Origin: a bacterium HR33
GTDB taxonomy: Bacteria > Gemmatimonadota > Gemmatimonadetes > Gemmatimonadales > GWC2-71-9
Assembly: GCA_002923375.1 (NCBI GenBank)
Contig: BEIJ01000002.1
Coordinates: forward strand, 682,001 to 746,000
Direction: 5' to 3'
Length of the DNA stretch: 64,000 nt
The notes beneath the pieces were generated by a model. That model did no database searches. It had not been told where the DNA came from and worked only from the letters and a program-made list of their open reading frames with translations. This document shows, piece by piece, positions 1 through 7,922 of this stretch. Each line of letters begins with the position of its first letter. Positions within the stretch are counted from its first letter, which is position 1. The position numbers and the translations under genes were made by a program.

Positions 1-1
1 G

Positions 2-568
2 GCGGAAAGAATTCGGGTGCTGGAGCACACGTTGATCGGGGAGCGCATTCTGGCACCGCTGTTGGGTGACCGGCCGGTCATCCTGGCCGCAGTGCGCTGG
101 CATCACGAGCGGATAGACGGGCGGGGGTACCCTGACGGCCTGAAAGGAGAAGAAATCCCCCTTGCGGCCAGGATCGTAGCCGTTGCGGATGCTTTCGATG
201 CCATGAAGACCGCCCGCCCTTACCGGAAGTCCCTGTCCGGCCGGATGGCGATTGCCGAACTGCTAAGGGGATCCGGGGCCCAGTTCGACCCCCGGTGCGT
301 GGGTGCGCTGCTGGCCGTGCTGCGCAGGTGGGCCACAAGGCAGGCTGCCCGGAGCAGTGTAGCTTCCAAGTTTCGGTCTCGCAGGCCTGCAATCGGCGTG
401 CGTTGCGAAGCGCTCTCGTGGCCTCGCGCCTCAGTTTTCAGGGGGCCCGGGGGCACGGGACCGCCCCGTGGCAGTCCCAAAATGAGCCTTCCGGCGGCAG
501 GAAACTGTATGCCATGGCATAGAGACGGGCGGCTTTGCCGTAGCGTGGCGTTGCCGGCGCGGTGCTAG
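2..568 (+). CDS. HD-GYP domain protein, C-terminal part (5' end outside window)
   Basis: The reading frame is open from the first bases of the window, so the gene starts upstream. The first ~100 residues hold the second half of an HD-GYP domain: HHERIDGRGYPDGLKG, then IPLAARIVAVADAFDAM and a RPYR motif. HD-GYP domains of this type hydrolyse the second messenger c-di-GMP, and the HHE and GYP residues needed for metal and substrate binding are present. After about base 330 the frame continues for ~80 residues rich in Arg, Ser, Pro and Gly that resemble no domain I know. The true end may be altered by a frameshift, or the tail may be unstructured. The downstream gene is also HD-related. The domain is certain; the tail is not. 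Confidence 0.8.
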   Translation, partial: AERIRVLEHTLIGERILAPLLGDRPVILAAVRWHHERIDGRGYPDGLKGEEIPLAARIVAVADAFDAMKTARPYRKSLSGRMAIAELLRGSGAQFDPRCVGALLAVLRRWATRQAARSSVASKFRSRRPAIGVRCEALSWPRASVFRGPGGTGPPRGSPKMSLPAAGNCMPWHRDGRLCRSVALPARC

Positions 569-605
569 AGGGCGGAGCGGTACTAGAGAAACTAGAGGAA
601 AGAAG

Positions 606-1550
606 GTGGATTCCGAATTCGAGGAGCGGGCATTGTCTTTGGACGGATTAAAGCGTCTGGTTTTCCGATACTTCGAGCAATCCCTGGTAGTCATCCTGGT
701 GGCCTCGCTGCTGCTGATCCACTGGGTGGTGGACTACAAGGTGGCATTCTTGAGCTTCTACTACCTTCCGGTGATAGTGGCCGGGTTCTTCGTGGGTAAA
801 CGTACCGCGGTGTGGTCCGCTGTGTTCGTAGTGGCACTGGTGCTTTTCTTCCAGGCGGTACGAGGTCTGGAGGGTCCCGAAGGATTGTACCCGGAGGTTC
901 TGTTCACACTGGTTCCCTGGGGAGGTTTCTTGATCCTTACCGGTTACGTGGTGGGCTCTCTGGCGGAGGAGCGGCTGGAACGACTCAACGATCTCAGGCA
1001 GGCGTACCTTGCTATGCTGGAACTGCTGGCCTTCCAGCTCGAAGCCAGCGAGCAGGAGGGGGTAAGGGGGCACAGTCACCGGGTAGCCGCGCTGGCCGGC
1101 AGGCTGGCCGAGGAGCTCGGATTGGATGAAGCGGAGGTTGCGAATGTGCGGGTGGCGGCGCTGCTCCATGAAATCGGGCCCGAGAACCCGCGGCTGTTGA
1201 AGCTTTTGGCGCAGTTTCCGGGCGGAGTGCGCCAGCTTCCGGTAGCGGGATCTCTGAAAGGAGCGACCAAGATTCTGGGAGAGTACGGTCGCTACTACGA
1301 GTTTGTGGGTGAGGAGTGGCCCATAGATCGGCTGGCTCTGACCAAGGGAACCAAGATACTGGCGGTAGCGGACGCCTACGAGACGCTTCAGATACCCAGC
1401 TCCCAAAGACCGGCGCTGTCGCCTTGGAGGGCTTTGGAAGAGATCGAGGCTGGAGCCGGACGTACGTTCGCCAGCGACGTGGTCAAGGTGCTCAAGCGGG
1501 TGGTTTCGCCGGTCGGTCGCCCGGAATCGGGCGCAGTGAGGCCCCGCTAG
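606..1550 (+). CDS. membrane protein with degenerate HD domain
   Basis: This 314-residue protein has about four membrane segments in residues 24-118, including FYYLPVIVAGFF, a pattern seen in membrane sensor modules. A short helical linker leads to an HD-like domain from about residue 150. The first His is kept (GHSHRVAALAGRLAEELGL, residues 155-173), but the HD pair is His188-Glu189 and the usual following GK is absent. The later part keeps KILAVADAYETL but has no HHE...GYP motif. I infer that it has lost phosphodiesterase activity and acts as a sensor or binding partner. The start is GTG, with GAGG about 8 bases upstream. It follows the HD-GYP gene in the same direction by 37 bases, so the two may be co-transcribed. 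Confidence 0.7.
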   Translation: MDSEFEERALSLDGLKRLVFRYFEQSLVVILVASLLLIHWVVDYKVAFLSFYYLPVIVAGFFVGKRTAVWSAVFVVALVLFFQAVRGLEGPEGLYPEVLFTLVPWGGFLILTGYVVGSLAEERLERLNDLRQAYLAMLELLAFQLEASEQEGVRGHSHRVAALAGRLAEELGLDEAEVANVRVAALLHEIGPENPRLLKLLAQFPGGVRQLPVAGSLKGATKILGEYGRYYEFVGEEWPIDRLALTKGTKILAVADAYETLQIPSSQRPALSPWRALEEIEAGAGRTFASDVVKVLKRVVSPVGRPESGAVRPR

Positions 1551-1594
1551 AGCGGTCTTGGCTTTCCGAAACCATCCGGCTACCCTTTATCGCC

Positions 1595-2884
1595 ATGAAC
1601 CGCTTACTGACCGTACTAATGGCGGCATTTCTGCTCTTGCCGCCGGCGCTCTCCGCTCAGGGCAGACCCGTTTCCTACGATGAGCAAATTCGATCGATCG
1701 CCATGCGGCCGGAGGTGCGGCGCGCGTTCGCGGTGATCGAACAGATCGAGCCTCGGAGCCGGGAGGACCTCATCCGGCTGACCGAGATTCCGGCGCCACC
1801 GTTCAAAGAAGAAACTCGCGCCAGAGCCTACGCCGAGATGTTGCGCCAGGCCGGAGCCGACTCGGTGTGGATCGACGCCGAGGGGAACGTGATCGCGTTG
1901 AAACGGGGGCGATCGCGCAATCGGACCGTGGCGATGGCAGGGCACCTGGACACCGTGTTCCCGGAAGGAACAGACGTCACGGTGAAAATCCGCGGTGACA
2001 CGCTGTACGCCCCCGGGATCGGAGACGATACGCGGGGTCTGGTGGTGGTGTTGAACGTGCTGCGGGCGATCAACCAGGCCCCCATAGTCACGGAAGCCGA
2101 CGTGCTGTTCATCGGCACCGTGGGCGAGGAGGGACTGGGCGATCTCAGAGGGGTCAAGCATCTGTTCGGATCCTCGGGCCCGAGGATAGACGCTTTTATT
2201 GCGGTCGACGGCGGCAGTCCCGAAAGGATCGTGCACCAGGGAATCGGCTCCAAGCGCTATCGGGTGACCTTTCGCGGTCCGGGCGGCCACTCTTGGGGAG
2301 CGTTCGGTTTGGCGAATCCTCACCACGCTCTGGGAGCGGCCATCTACCATTTTGTACAGGAAGCCGACCGCTACACCCGCCAGGGCCCGCGCACCAGTTA
2401 CAACGTCGGGGTGTTGAGCGGGGGTACCTCGGTGAACGCCATCCCCTTCGAATCGGTCATGGAAGTCGACATGCGATCGGTGAGTCCGGAGCGGCTGGCG
2501 GGGATCGACTCGATCTTTCACCGAGCCGTACGCAGGGCGCTGGAGGAGCAGAACAGTCTGCGCCGGAGCGGGCCGGCTCTGACCGTGGAGGTGGAGCTCG
2601 TAGGGGACCGGCCGTCGGGAGTCTTGGACCCGTCCACTCCCATCGTTCAGCGGGCCATGGCTGCGGCGCGCTACTTGGGGCTCGAGCCTAGTTTGGAAAG
2701 CGGATCGACCGACTCCAACATTCCCATAGCCCGCGGGCTTCCGGCTATCACGATCGGGCGCGGCGGCGTGGGCGGGGGAGCCCACTCGCCCGGCGAGTGG
2801 TGGTTGCCCCGGAACCCGGACCTGGCTACCAAGAACGCGCTGCTCATTCTGCTCGCGGAAGCGGGCGTGGCCGGCTCCCGCTGA
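1595..2884 (+). CDS. secreted M20-family metallopeptidase
   Basis: This 429-residue zinc peptidase resembles the PepT/dipeptidase branch of M20. It begins with a signal peptide (MNRLLTVLMAAFLLLPPALS, then AQG), so it acts outside the cytoplasm. Metal and catalytic motifs run in order: GHLDTVF, GIGDDTRG, GTVGEEGLGD with the catalytic Glu, FIAVDGG, and the last metal His in GGGAHSPGEWW. The dimerisation domain lies around GPGGHSWGAFG. I chose the ATG at 1595 because it opens the signal peptide; the frame is open upstream but overlaps the previous gene. The natural substrate, probably a small peptide or an amino-acid conjugate, cannot be read from the sequence. Confidence 0.85.
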   Translation: MNRLLTVLMAAFLLLPPALSAQGRPVSYDEQIRSIAMRPEVRRAFAVIEQIEPRSREDLIRLTEIPAPPFKEETRARAYAEMLRQAGADSVWIDAEGNVIALKRGRSRNRTVAMAGHLDTVFPEGTDVTVKIRGDTLYAPGIGDDTRGLVVVLNVLRAINQAPIVTEADVLFIGTVGEEGLGDLRGVKHLFGSSGPRIDAFIAVDGGSPERIVHQGIGSKRYRVTFRGPGGHSWGAFGLANPHHALGAAIYHFVQEADRYTRQGPRTSYNVGVLSGGTSVNAIPFESVMEVDMRSVSPERLAGIDSIFHRAVRRALEEQNSLRRSGPALTVEVELVGDRPSGVLDPSTPIVQRAMAAARYLGLEPSLESGSTDSNIPIARGLPAITIGRGGVGGGAHSPGEWWLPRNPDLATKNALLILLAEAGVAGSR

Positions 2885-2908
2885 GAGCCGGCTGGGTCTG
2901 CGCGGTGG

Positions 2909-3187
2909 TCAGCGGTTGGTACAGCTTGCGCTCTTGGGCCGTGTATTCCGGCAGCGGATTGCCTCATCCATCCCGAACGCCATGACACCGCAGGCGGCGG
3001 TGATGGCGGCATCTTTTGCCTCTTCGTCCGTGGCTCCCGCCCCGCGCCGGCATTCGGTCCGGCCGTTGAACTCGATACACAGCTCGCAGACCCGCTCCAC
3101 CCGGGCCATGCTCCCGTAGATTACAAAGCCTACCAGTGCGAGGATTCCGGCTATCACCAGGGCTTTGGTGCTCCGCTTTATAGCCAT
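2909..3187 (-). CDS. small Cys-rich single-pass membrane protein, unknown
   Basis: The product is 92 residues. The N-terminus has a basic start (MAIKRSTK) and one hydrophobic segment at about residues 9-28, followed by a soluble part with six cysteines at 34, 37, 46, 66, 79 and 89. The pattern CELC...TEC...AAC...IRC suggests disulfides in an extracytoplasmic domain or metal binding. GGGAGAGG just before the ATG at 3187 is a strong ribosome-binding site, which supports the gene despite its size. It lies divergent from tyrA and converges with the M20 peptidase. I do not recognise a named family and propose no function. Confidence 0.65.
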   Translation of the reverse strand: MAIKRSTKALVIAGILALVGFVIYGSMARVERVCELCIEFNGRTECRRGAGATDEEAKDAAITAACGVMAFGMDEAIRCRNTRPKSASCTNR

Positions 3188-3232
3188 GACCTCTCCCGAA
3201 CAGGGCTCCAGTGAATTAGATCCAAGATAGCC

Positions 3233-4078
3233 ATGAAACCGGACGTGCTGGGAGTGATCGGACTGGGAGCGATGGGCGGCTCGCTTGCCTGGCACGCAGT
3301 CCGCGCCGGCGTGGAACGTGTTGTCGGCTATACCCCCGTTCCGGCGGAAGGTGCGGCGGCCTTGAAAGCAGGAGCTATCACCGAGCTGGTCGGGGATCCC
3401 CAAAGCGTGGTCCTCCGCTCGGACCTGGTGGTCCTCGCCGCTCCTCCCGCGGCCAACCTGCAGTTGCTCGGCAAGCTCGAGCAGCAGATCAAGCAGCAAA
3501 AAACCCTCTGCACCGATCTCACCAGCGTCAAGCTAGCGGTGGTACGGAAAGCTGCAGCGCTGGGCCTGGATCGTTTCTTTGCCGGCTCTCACCCTCTGAC
3601 CGGAACTGACGGATCGGGATTCCAGGCAGCCGGCGCGGTGAAATACCGGGAGGCGGTGGTGTACGTTACCCCGCTGCCGGAAGGCGAGGCTGCAGCCCGG
3701 GAGATAGCGGATTTCTGGGCCAGCGTTTTGGAAGCGGCGCCGGTTTTTTGCGATGCTGCCGACCACGACCGCATGCTGGCGTGGACCAGCCACCTGCCGC
3801 AGGTAGTAGCTTCGGCGCTGGCGGCCACCTTGGCGCGGCTGGGTCCCAAAGCGGTGACCTACGGCCCCGGTGCCAGGGACACCACGCGCCTGGCGGCGAG
3901 CTCGCCGGAAATGTGGCGGGACATTCTGCTGCTCAACAGGGAGGCGGTGCTCGAAGCCCTGGCGGGGATGGAGGACGAGCTGGGTACGCTGCGGTCGCTG
4001 CTCAGTGCTTCTAGCGCCGCCGAGCTTTTGGGGTGGTTGGAAAAGGGACGGACATGGAGGCGGAGGCTCTCGGAATAA
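3233..4078 (+). CDS. tyrA: prephenate dehydrogenase
   Basis: This 281-residue enzyme converts prephenate to 4-hydroxyphenylpyruvate for tyrosine synthesis, in the cytoplasm. The N-terminal NAD(P)-binding loop GLGAMG is at residues 10-15. The catalytic His lies in GSHPLTGTDGSGF (His120), and the helical C-terminal domain carries the DHDRMLAWTSHLPQ motif typical of the family. There is no fused chorismate mutase or ACT domain. It heads tyrA-aroA-cmk and overlaps the aroA start by 25 bases, so both genes probably share an mRNA. An arogenate dehydrogenase activity cannot be excluded from sequence alone. Confidence 0.93.
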   Translation: MKPDVLGVIGLGAMGGSLAWHAVRAGVERVVGYTPVPAEGAAALKAGAITELVGDPQSVVLRSDLVVLAAPPAANLQLLGKLEQQIKQQKTLCTDLTSVKLAVVRKAAALGLDRFFAGSHPLTGTDGSGFQAAGAVKYREAVVYVTPLPEGEAAAREIADFWASVLEAAPVFCDAADHDRMLAWTSHLPQVVASALAATLARLGPKAVTYGPGARDTTRLAASSPEMWRDILLLNREAVLEALAGMEDELGTLRSLLSASSAAELLGWLEKGRTWRRRLSE

Positions 4079-5325
4079 GACCCCCCGGCGACAAGAGCAT
4101 TACCCACCGTGCTTTGATCCTGGCGGCGCTGGCCGACGGTACCACGGTGATCCGCGGCGCCTTGACCGCGCTCGATGCGCGCTCGATGGCGGGGGCGCTC
4201 AGGCGGCTGGGTGTGGCGGTCTCGCCGCTCAGGGAAGGCCGGGTGGTTACAGTGGAAGGTAGAGGCGTGCGCGGGTTGCAGCGGCCGGGCGTATCGCTTC
4301 ATTGCGGCAACTCGGGGACCACCGCTCGCTTTCTTCTGGGCGTACTGGCCGGCCATCCTTTCGAGGCGAGAATTACGGGAGATGCGTCTTTGCGCCGGCG
4401 CCCGATGCGCAGAGTGACGGTTCCCCTCTCGCTCATGGGGGCGCAATTCGAGTACCAGAACGAAGACGGGCTCCCGGTAGTGGTGCGTGGCGCCCGATTG
4501 AGGCCGCTGGAATATCGGATGCCGGTGGCGGCGGCCCAGGTAAAGAGCGCTCTGCTTTTGGCCGGCATTTGCGGTCAGGTGCCGGTAGCGCTGGAAGAGC
4601 CGGCACGCTCCCGGGACCACACGGAACGGCTGCTGCGCTCTCTTGGCGCGGCGATCCAAATGGACGGCCTCAAAATCAGGCTGAACCCGCCCTCGCGGCT
4701 GCCGGCTTTCGAGATCGAAATACCGGGAGACTTTTCGTCAGCCGCCTTTCTGATCGCGGCCGGGCTGTTGAAAAGCAGAGGCGAGATTTTTCTCGACCAT
4801 GTCGGTCTCAATCCCACCCGCACCGGACTGCTGCGGGTGCTGGGGCGAATGGGGGCCTCGGTGGAGGTGCTCGATCGGGGTTACCAAATGGGCGAGCCGG
4901 TGGGAGATCTGGTAGTGAGGCCCAGTAGCCTAGTGGGCTGCGAGGTGGGACCGCAGGAGGTGCCTTCTTTGATCGACGAGCTGCCGGTGCTGGCGGTGCT
5001 GGCCTCCCGGGCCCAGGGGGAATCGGTATTTCGCGGCGTGGGCGAGCTCAGGGTCAAGGAAAGCGACCGACTCTCGCTTCTGGCTCGCAACCTCAGGGCT
5101 TTGGGAGTGGAAGCGGAAGCCGAGGGTGACACCTTGACCGTCGTGGGAACCGATCGGCCGCCTCGGGGTCGGGTGGAGACGGCTGGCGATCACAGGCTGG
5201 CGATGGCTTTTGCAGTATTGGCAGGACTGCCGGGGGCGCAAGTCGAGCTCTCGGAGTGGGAGTCGCCGGGGATAAGTTATCCCCGGTTCTTCGCCGACCT
5301 GGAGAGGGTGAGATCTTTTGTCTGA
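4054..5325 (+). CDS. aroA: 3-phosphoshikimate 1-carboxyvinyltransferase (EPSP synthase)
   Basis: AroA transfers enolpyruvyl from PEP to shikimate-3-phosphate in the shikimate pathway. The 423-residue product has PPGDKSITHRALILAALA near the N-terminus, GNSGTTARFLLGVLAG for substrate binding, an RPMRRV loop, and AGDHRLAMAFAVLAG near the end, all signatures of the family. The N-terminus is a little short; a GTG at 4033 would add seven residues. I prefer the ATG at 4054 because AAAAGGGA lies just upstream. It overlaps tyrA upstream and cmk downstream (8 bases), forming a compact aromatic amino acid and nucleotide operon. Confidence 0.94.
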   Translation: MEAEALGIRPPGDKSITHRALILAALADGTTVIRGALTALDARSMAGALRRLGVAVSPLREGRVVTVEGRGVRGLQRPGVSLHCGNSGTTARFLLGVLAGHPFEARITGDASLRRRPMRRVTVPLSLMGAQFEYQNEDGLPVVVRGARLRPLEYRMPVAAAQVKSALLLAGICGQVPVALEEPARSRDHTERLLRSLGAAIQMDGLKIRLNPPSRLPAFEIEIPGDFSSAAFLIAAGLLKSRGEIFLDHVGLNPTRTGLLRVLGRMGASVEVLDRGYQMGEPVGDLVVRPSSLVGCEVGPQEVPSLIDELPVLAVLASRAQGESVFRGVGELRVKESDRLSLLARNLRALGVEAEAEGDTLTVVGTDRPPRGRVETAGDHRLAMAFAVLAGLPGAQVELSEWESPGISYPRFFADLERVRSFV

Positions 5326-5989
5326 GAGGATCATAGCGATCGACGGCCCAGCGGGGTCGGGAAAGACTACCACGGCACGGGAAGTTGCGGCGCGGTTGGG
5401 CTTTGTACACCTGGACAGCGGTGCTTTGTATCGGGCTTTGACGCTTGCGGTACTGGATCACCAAGTCCCCCTGGTGGGGGAGCGTATTGTGGCGCTAGCC
5501 CGTTCGCTTCCCGTGCGCCTGGTGTTGGCGGGTAGGAGTTTCGTGCCCGAGGTGGCGGGAGCGGATGTCTCGGAGGCGATCCGCTCCGAGCGGGTTACCG
5601 CCCGGGTGTCGGAGGTGGCCGCTTTGGCGGAGGTGCGGGAATGGGTGAACCAGCAGCTCCGTTTGGCGGTGGGGGAAGCGGTGGAGGGAGTGGTGGTGGA
5701 CGGGCGGGATATCGGGACGGTGGTCTTCCCCGAGGCGCCCCTCAAGGTCTATCTGACCGCTTCGGAGGAGGAGCGGGCTCAACGGCGGCTGTCCCAGATG
5801 GGCAGGCGGGTGGATCCGGAAGCGGTGGGGCGGACGTCGGCGGAGCTGTCCCGGAGGGATCTGATGGATTCTTCCCGGGCGGTTGCGCCCCTCAAACCGG
5901 CGCCGGACGCGGTGGTGTTGGACACCACCGGCCTCACCTTCGGCGAGCAGGTGGAGCGGGTGCTGGAGCTGGCGCGGAAGGTGTTTTGA
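5318..5989 (+). CDS. cmk: (d)CMP kinase
   Basis: Cytidylate kinase phosphorylates CMP and dCMP, here 223 residues. The P-loop GPAGSGKTT is at residues 10-18, followed by LDSGALYRALTLA, which binds the nucleotide monophosphate, and the DGRDIGTVVFP motif. The LID region is around RAQRRLSQMGRR, and the C-terminal SRRDLMDSSRAVAPL is typical. The start is TTG, with an 8-base overlap with aroA, so translation is likely coupled. The aroA-cmk-rpsA order is widespread in bacteria. Confidence 0.93.
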   Translation: MSERIIAIDGPAGSGKTTTAREVAARLGFVHLDSGALYRALTLAVLDHQVPLVGERIVALARSLPVRLVLAGRSFVPEVAGADVSEAIRSERVTARVSEVAALAEVREWVNQQLRLAVGEAVEGVVVDGRDIGTVVFPEAPLKVYLTASEEERAQRRLSQMGRRVDPEAVGRTSAELSRRDLMDSSRAVAPLKPAPDAVVLDTTGLTFGEQVERVLELARKVF

Positions 5990-5993
5990 GAGC

Positions 5994-6022
5994 TTGACAT
6001 TGGCGGTTCGGGTTCCTAAGGT
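5994..6022 (+). promoter_or_regulatory. sigma70-type promoter of rpsA
   Basis: TTGACA (5994-5999), a 17-base spacer, then TAAGGT (6017-6022). The -35 is perfect and the spacing optimal, and it lies directly after the cmk stop. It would start transcription near 6029, just ahead of the leader hairpin. Confidence 0.6.
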
Positions 6023-6030
6023 AAAAGGCT

Positions 6031-6057
6031 CGCCGTTCCCCGCGGTGGGGGGCGGCG
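6031..6057 (+). promoter_or_regulatory. strong hairpin in the rpsA leader
   Basis: CGCCGTTCCCC (6031-6041) pairs with GGGGGGCGGCG (6047-6057) over 11 pairs, two of them G-U, around a 5-base loop. No T-run follows, so it does not look like an intrinsic terminator of cmk. It would sit at the extreme 5' end of the rpsA mRNA, where it could stabilise the transcript or take part in S1 autoregulation (inference). Confidence 0.55.
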
Positions 6058-6083
6058 TTAAGCTTACAAGGAACCCGAAGACG

Positions 6084-6125
6084 ATGGACCCTGAAACTAT
6101 GGACAGATTTGCAGCGCATGGTTGA
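6084..6125 (+). CDS. possible 13-residue leader peptide overlapping rpsA start
   Basis: ATG at 6084 opens a 13-codon frame, MDPETMDRFAAHG, that ends at TGA 6123-6125, eight bases into rpsA. AAGGAA lies ten bases before its ATG, whereas the rpsA ATG has no clear Shine-Dalgarno sequence of its own. Ribosomes finishing this frame could re-initiate on rpsA. It may equally be chance; no homology is claimed. Confidence 0.3.
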   Translation: MDPETMDRFAAHG

Positions 6126-7905
6126 ACCGACGGGCGATTCTACCACCACTCCCATGGGGCTGGGCAGTTCAGTAGTGTCTTCGAGCACCTCGCCGATCCG
6201 AGTCCGGCCCGATCTCTACGACGAATCCTACTCGGACGAGCAGTACCAGGAGATGATGAAGCTCTATGAGGGTACCCTCCAGAGCATCGCCGAGGGCGAG
6301 ATCGTCAAGTCCCGGGTACTGCGGGTGACCGATACCCACGTCATTCTGGATGTCGGTTTCAAGTCCGAGGGCGCTGTTCCCATAGAGGAGTTCAAGGATC
6401 CCAAGGCGATCAAGCCGGGCGACGAGGTGGAGGTTTTCCTGGAGGATTTGGAAAACCACGAGGGGGCGGTGGTTCTTTCCAAGAAGAAGGCGGACTTCAT
6501 GCGGGTCTGGGAGAAGATCCGCCAGGCCTACGAGAACGACGAGCCGGTGGAGGGGACGCTGGTAAAGAAGATCAAGGGCGGTGTGGTGGTGGATCTGATG
6601 GGAGTCGATGCCTTCCTGCCCGGCAGTCAGATTGCTCTCAGGCGGGTTCCCAACATAGACGAGCTCCTCGGCCAGACCTTCAAGTTCAAGATCATCAAGC
6701 TGAACAAGCGCAGGCGGAACATCGTGGTATCGCGCCGCGTCATCTTGGAAGCGGAGCGGGCCCACAAACGGGAGCACCTGATGAAGGAGCTGGAGGTGGG
6801 TCAGGTGCGGACCGGAGTGGTGAAGAACATTACCGATTTCGGCGCCTTCGTGGATCTGGGAGGGGTGGACGGGTTGCTTCACATCACGGACATGAGCTAC
6901 GGGCGGGTCTCTCATCCTTCGGAAGTGGTTCAGCTGGGGCAGGAGATAACGGTCAAGGTCCTGGACATTGACTGGGAACGGGAGCGGATCTCGCTGGGTC
7001 TCAAGCAGCTCCAGAAGTATCCCTGGGAGAATGTGGAGGAGAAGTACCCGGTGGGGGCCAGGGTGCAGGGCAAGGTGGTTTCGATTACCAACTACGGCGC
7101 CTTTGTGGAGTTGGAGCCGGGGATCGAGGGTCTGGTACACATCAGCGAGATGAGCTGGACCCGCAACGTGAAGCATCCCTCGAAGGTGGTTTCCATCGGC
7201 GAGACGATCGAGGCGGTGGTTTTGAAAGTCGATCCGGCCGAGGAGAAAATCTCCCTGGGGATGAAGCAGACGGAGCAGGATCCCTGGATGGTCTTGCCCA
7301 TGAAGTATCCCATCGGCACCAGGGTGACGGGCAAGGTTCGCAATCTCACCTCGTTTGGAGCTTTTGTGGAGATCGAACCCGGCATCGACGGTCTGGTTCA
7401 CATATCCGATCTGTCCTGGACCAAGCGGGTGCAGCATCCCTCCGAGGTGGTGAAGAAGGGCGACACGGTAGAGGTGGTGATTCTCAACATCGATCCCGAA
7501 AACAAGCGCATTTCCCTGGGTCTCAAGCAAGCGACCGAGGATCCCTGGCTCAAGATCGCCGAGACTTATCCCGTGGGGACGGAGCTGGTGGGGCGGGTGG
7601 TCCGCTTCATGGACAACGGGCTGGTGGTGGACATCGGCAACGACATCGAGGGTTTTGTGCCGCAGTCCCAAGCGGGGTTGGCGCCCGACCAAGATCTCAA
7701 GCGGGCGGTCAAGGAAGGGCAGGAAGTGGACGTGAGGGTGATGGAGGTGGATCCGGTGCATCACCGGATGCTTTTGGCGGTGATCGCGTACCGGCCGGCC
7801 GGTTCCTCGGACGAGGGAGTCAAGCCGAGCGAGGAGCCCGGGAGCGGCGAGGAGGCGGCTAGCCAGAAAGGGGACGGGAGCGCCGAGGGGGCGGGCGGCG
7901 GCTAA
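6118..7905 (+). CDS. rpsA: 30S ribosomal protein S1
   Basis: S1 helps bind mRNA to the 30S subunit. The 595-residue product carries six S1 (OB-fold) repeats. The later ones are clear from repeated FGAFVDLGGVDGLLHITDMS-like blocks (FGAFVEIEPGIDGLVHISDL and YGAFVELEPGIEGLVHISEM), each followed by ISLGLKQ or ISLGMKQ. The first two and last repeats are more divergent, as is usual. An acidic, Gly/Ser-rich tail of ~35 residues ends the protein. I chose ATG 6118; a TTG nine bases earlier is also possible. The gene has its own promoter, leader hairpin and perhaps a leader peptide. Confidence 0.95.
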   Translation: MVEPTGDSTTTPMGLGSSVVSSSTSPIRVRPDLYDESYSDEQYQEMMKLYEGTLQSIAEGEIVKSRVLRVTDTHVILDVGFKSEGAVPIEEFKDPKAIKPGDEVEVFLEDLENHEGAVVLSKKKADFMRVWEKIRQAYENDEPVEGTLVKKIKGGVVVDLMGVDAFLPGSQIALRRVPNIDELLGQTFKFKIIKLNKRRRNIVVSRRVILEAERAHKREHLMKELEVGQVRTGVVKNITDFGAFVDLGGVDGLLHITDMSYGRVSHPSEVVQLGQEITVKVLDIDWERERISLGLKQLQKYPWENVEEKYPVGARVQGKVVSITNYGAFVELEPGIEGLVHISEMSWTRNVKHPSKVVSIGETIEAVVLKVDPAEEKISLGMKQTEQDPWMVLPMKYPIGTRVTGKVRNLTSFGAFVEIEPGIDGLVHISDLSWTKRVQHPSEVVKKGDTVEVVILNIDPENKRISLGLKQATEDPWLKIAETYPVGTELVGRVVRFMDNGLVVDIGNDIEGFVPQSQAGLAPDQDLKRAVKEGQEVDVRVMEVDPVHHRMLLAVIAYRPAGSSDEGVKPSEEPGSGEEAASQKGDGSAEGAGGG

Positions 7906-7922
7906 ATACTTAACTTTCCCCC

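Noticed and set aside
78-392. Long open frames on the opposite strand of most genes
   Set aside because: At high GC, antisense frames lack stops by chance; they show no domain and mirror a convincing gene on the other strand, so I left them out throughout.
6031-6057. Intrinsic terminator of cmk
   Set aside because: No T-run after the stem, and a near-consensus promoter lies immediately upstream, so it belongs to the rpsA transcript.
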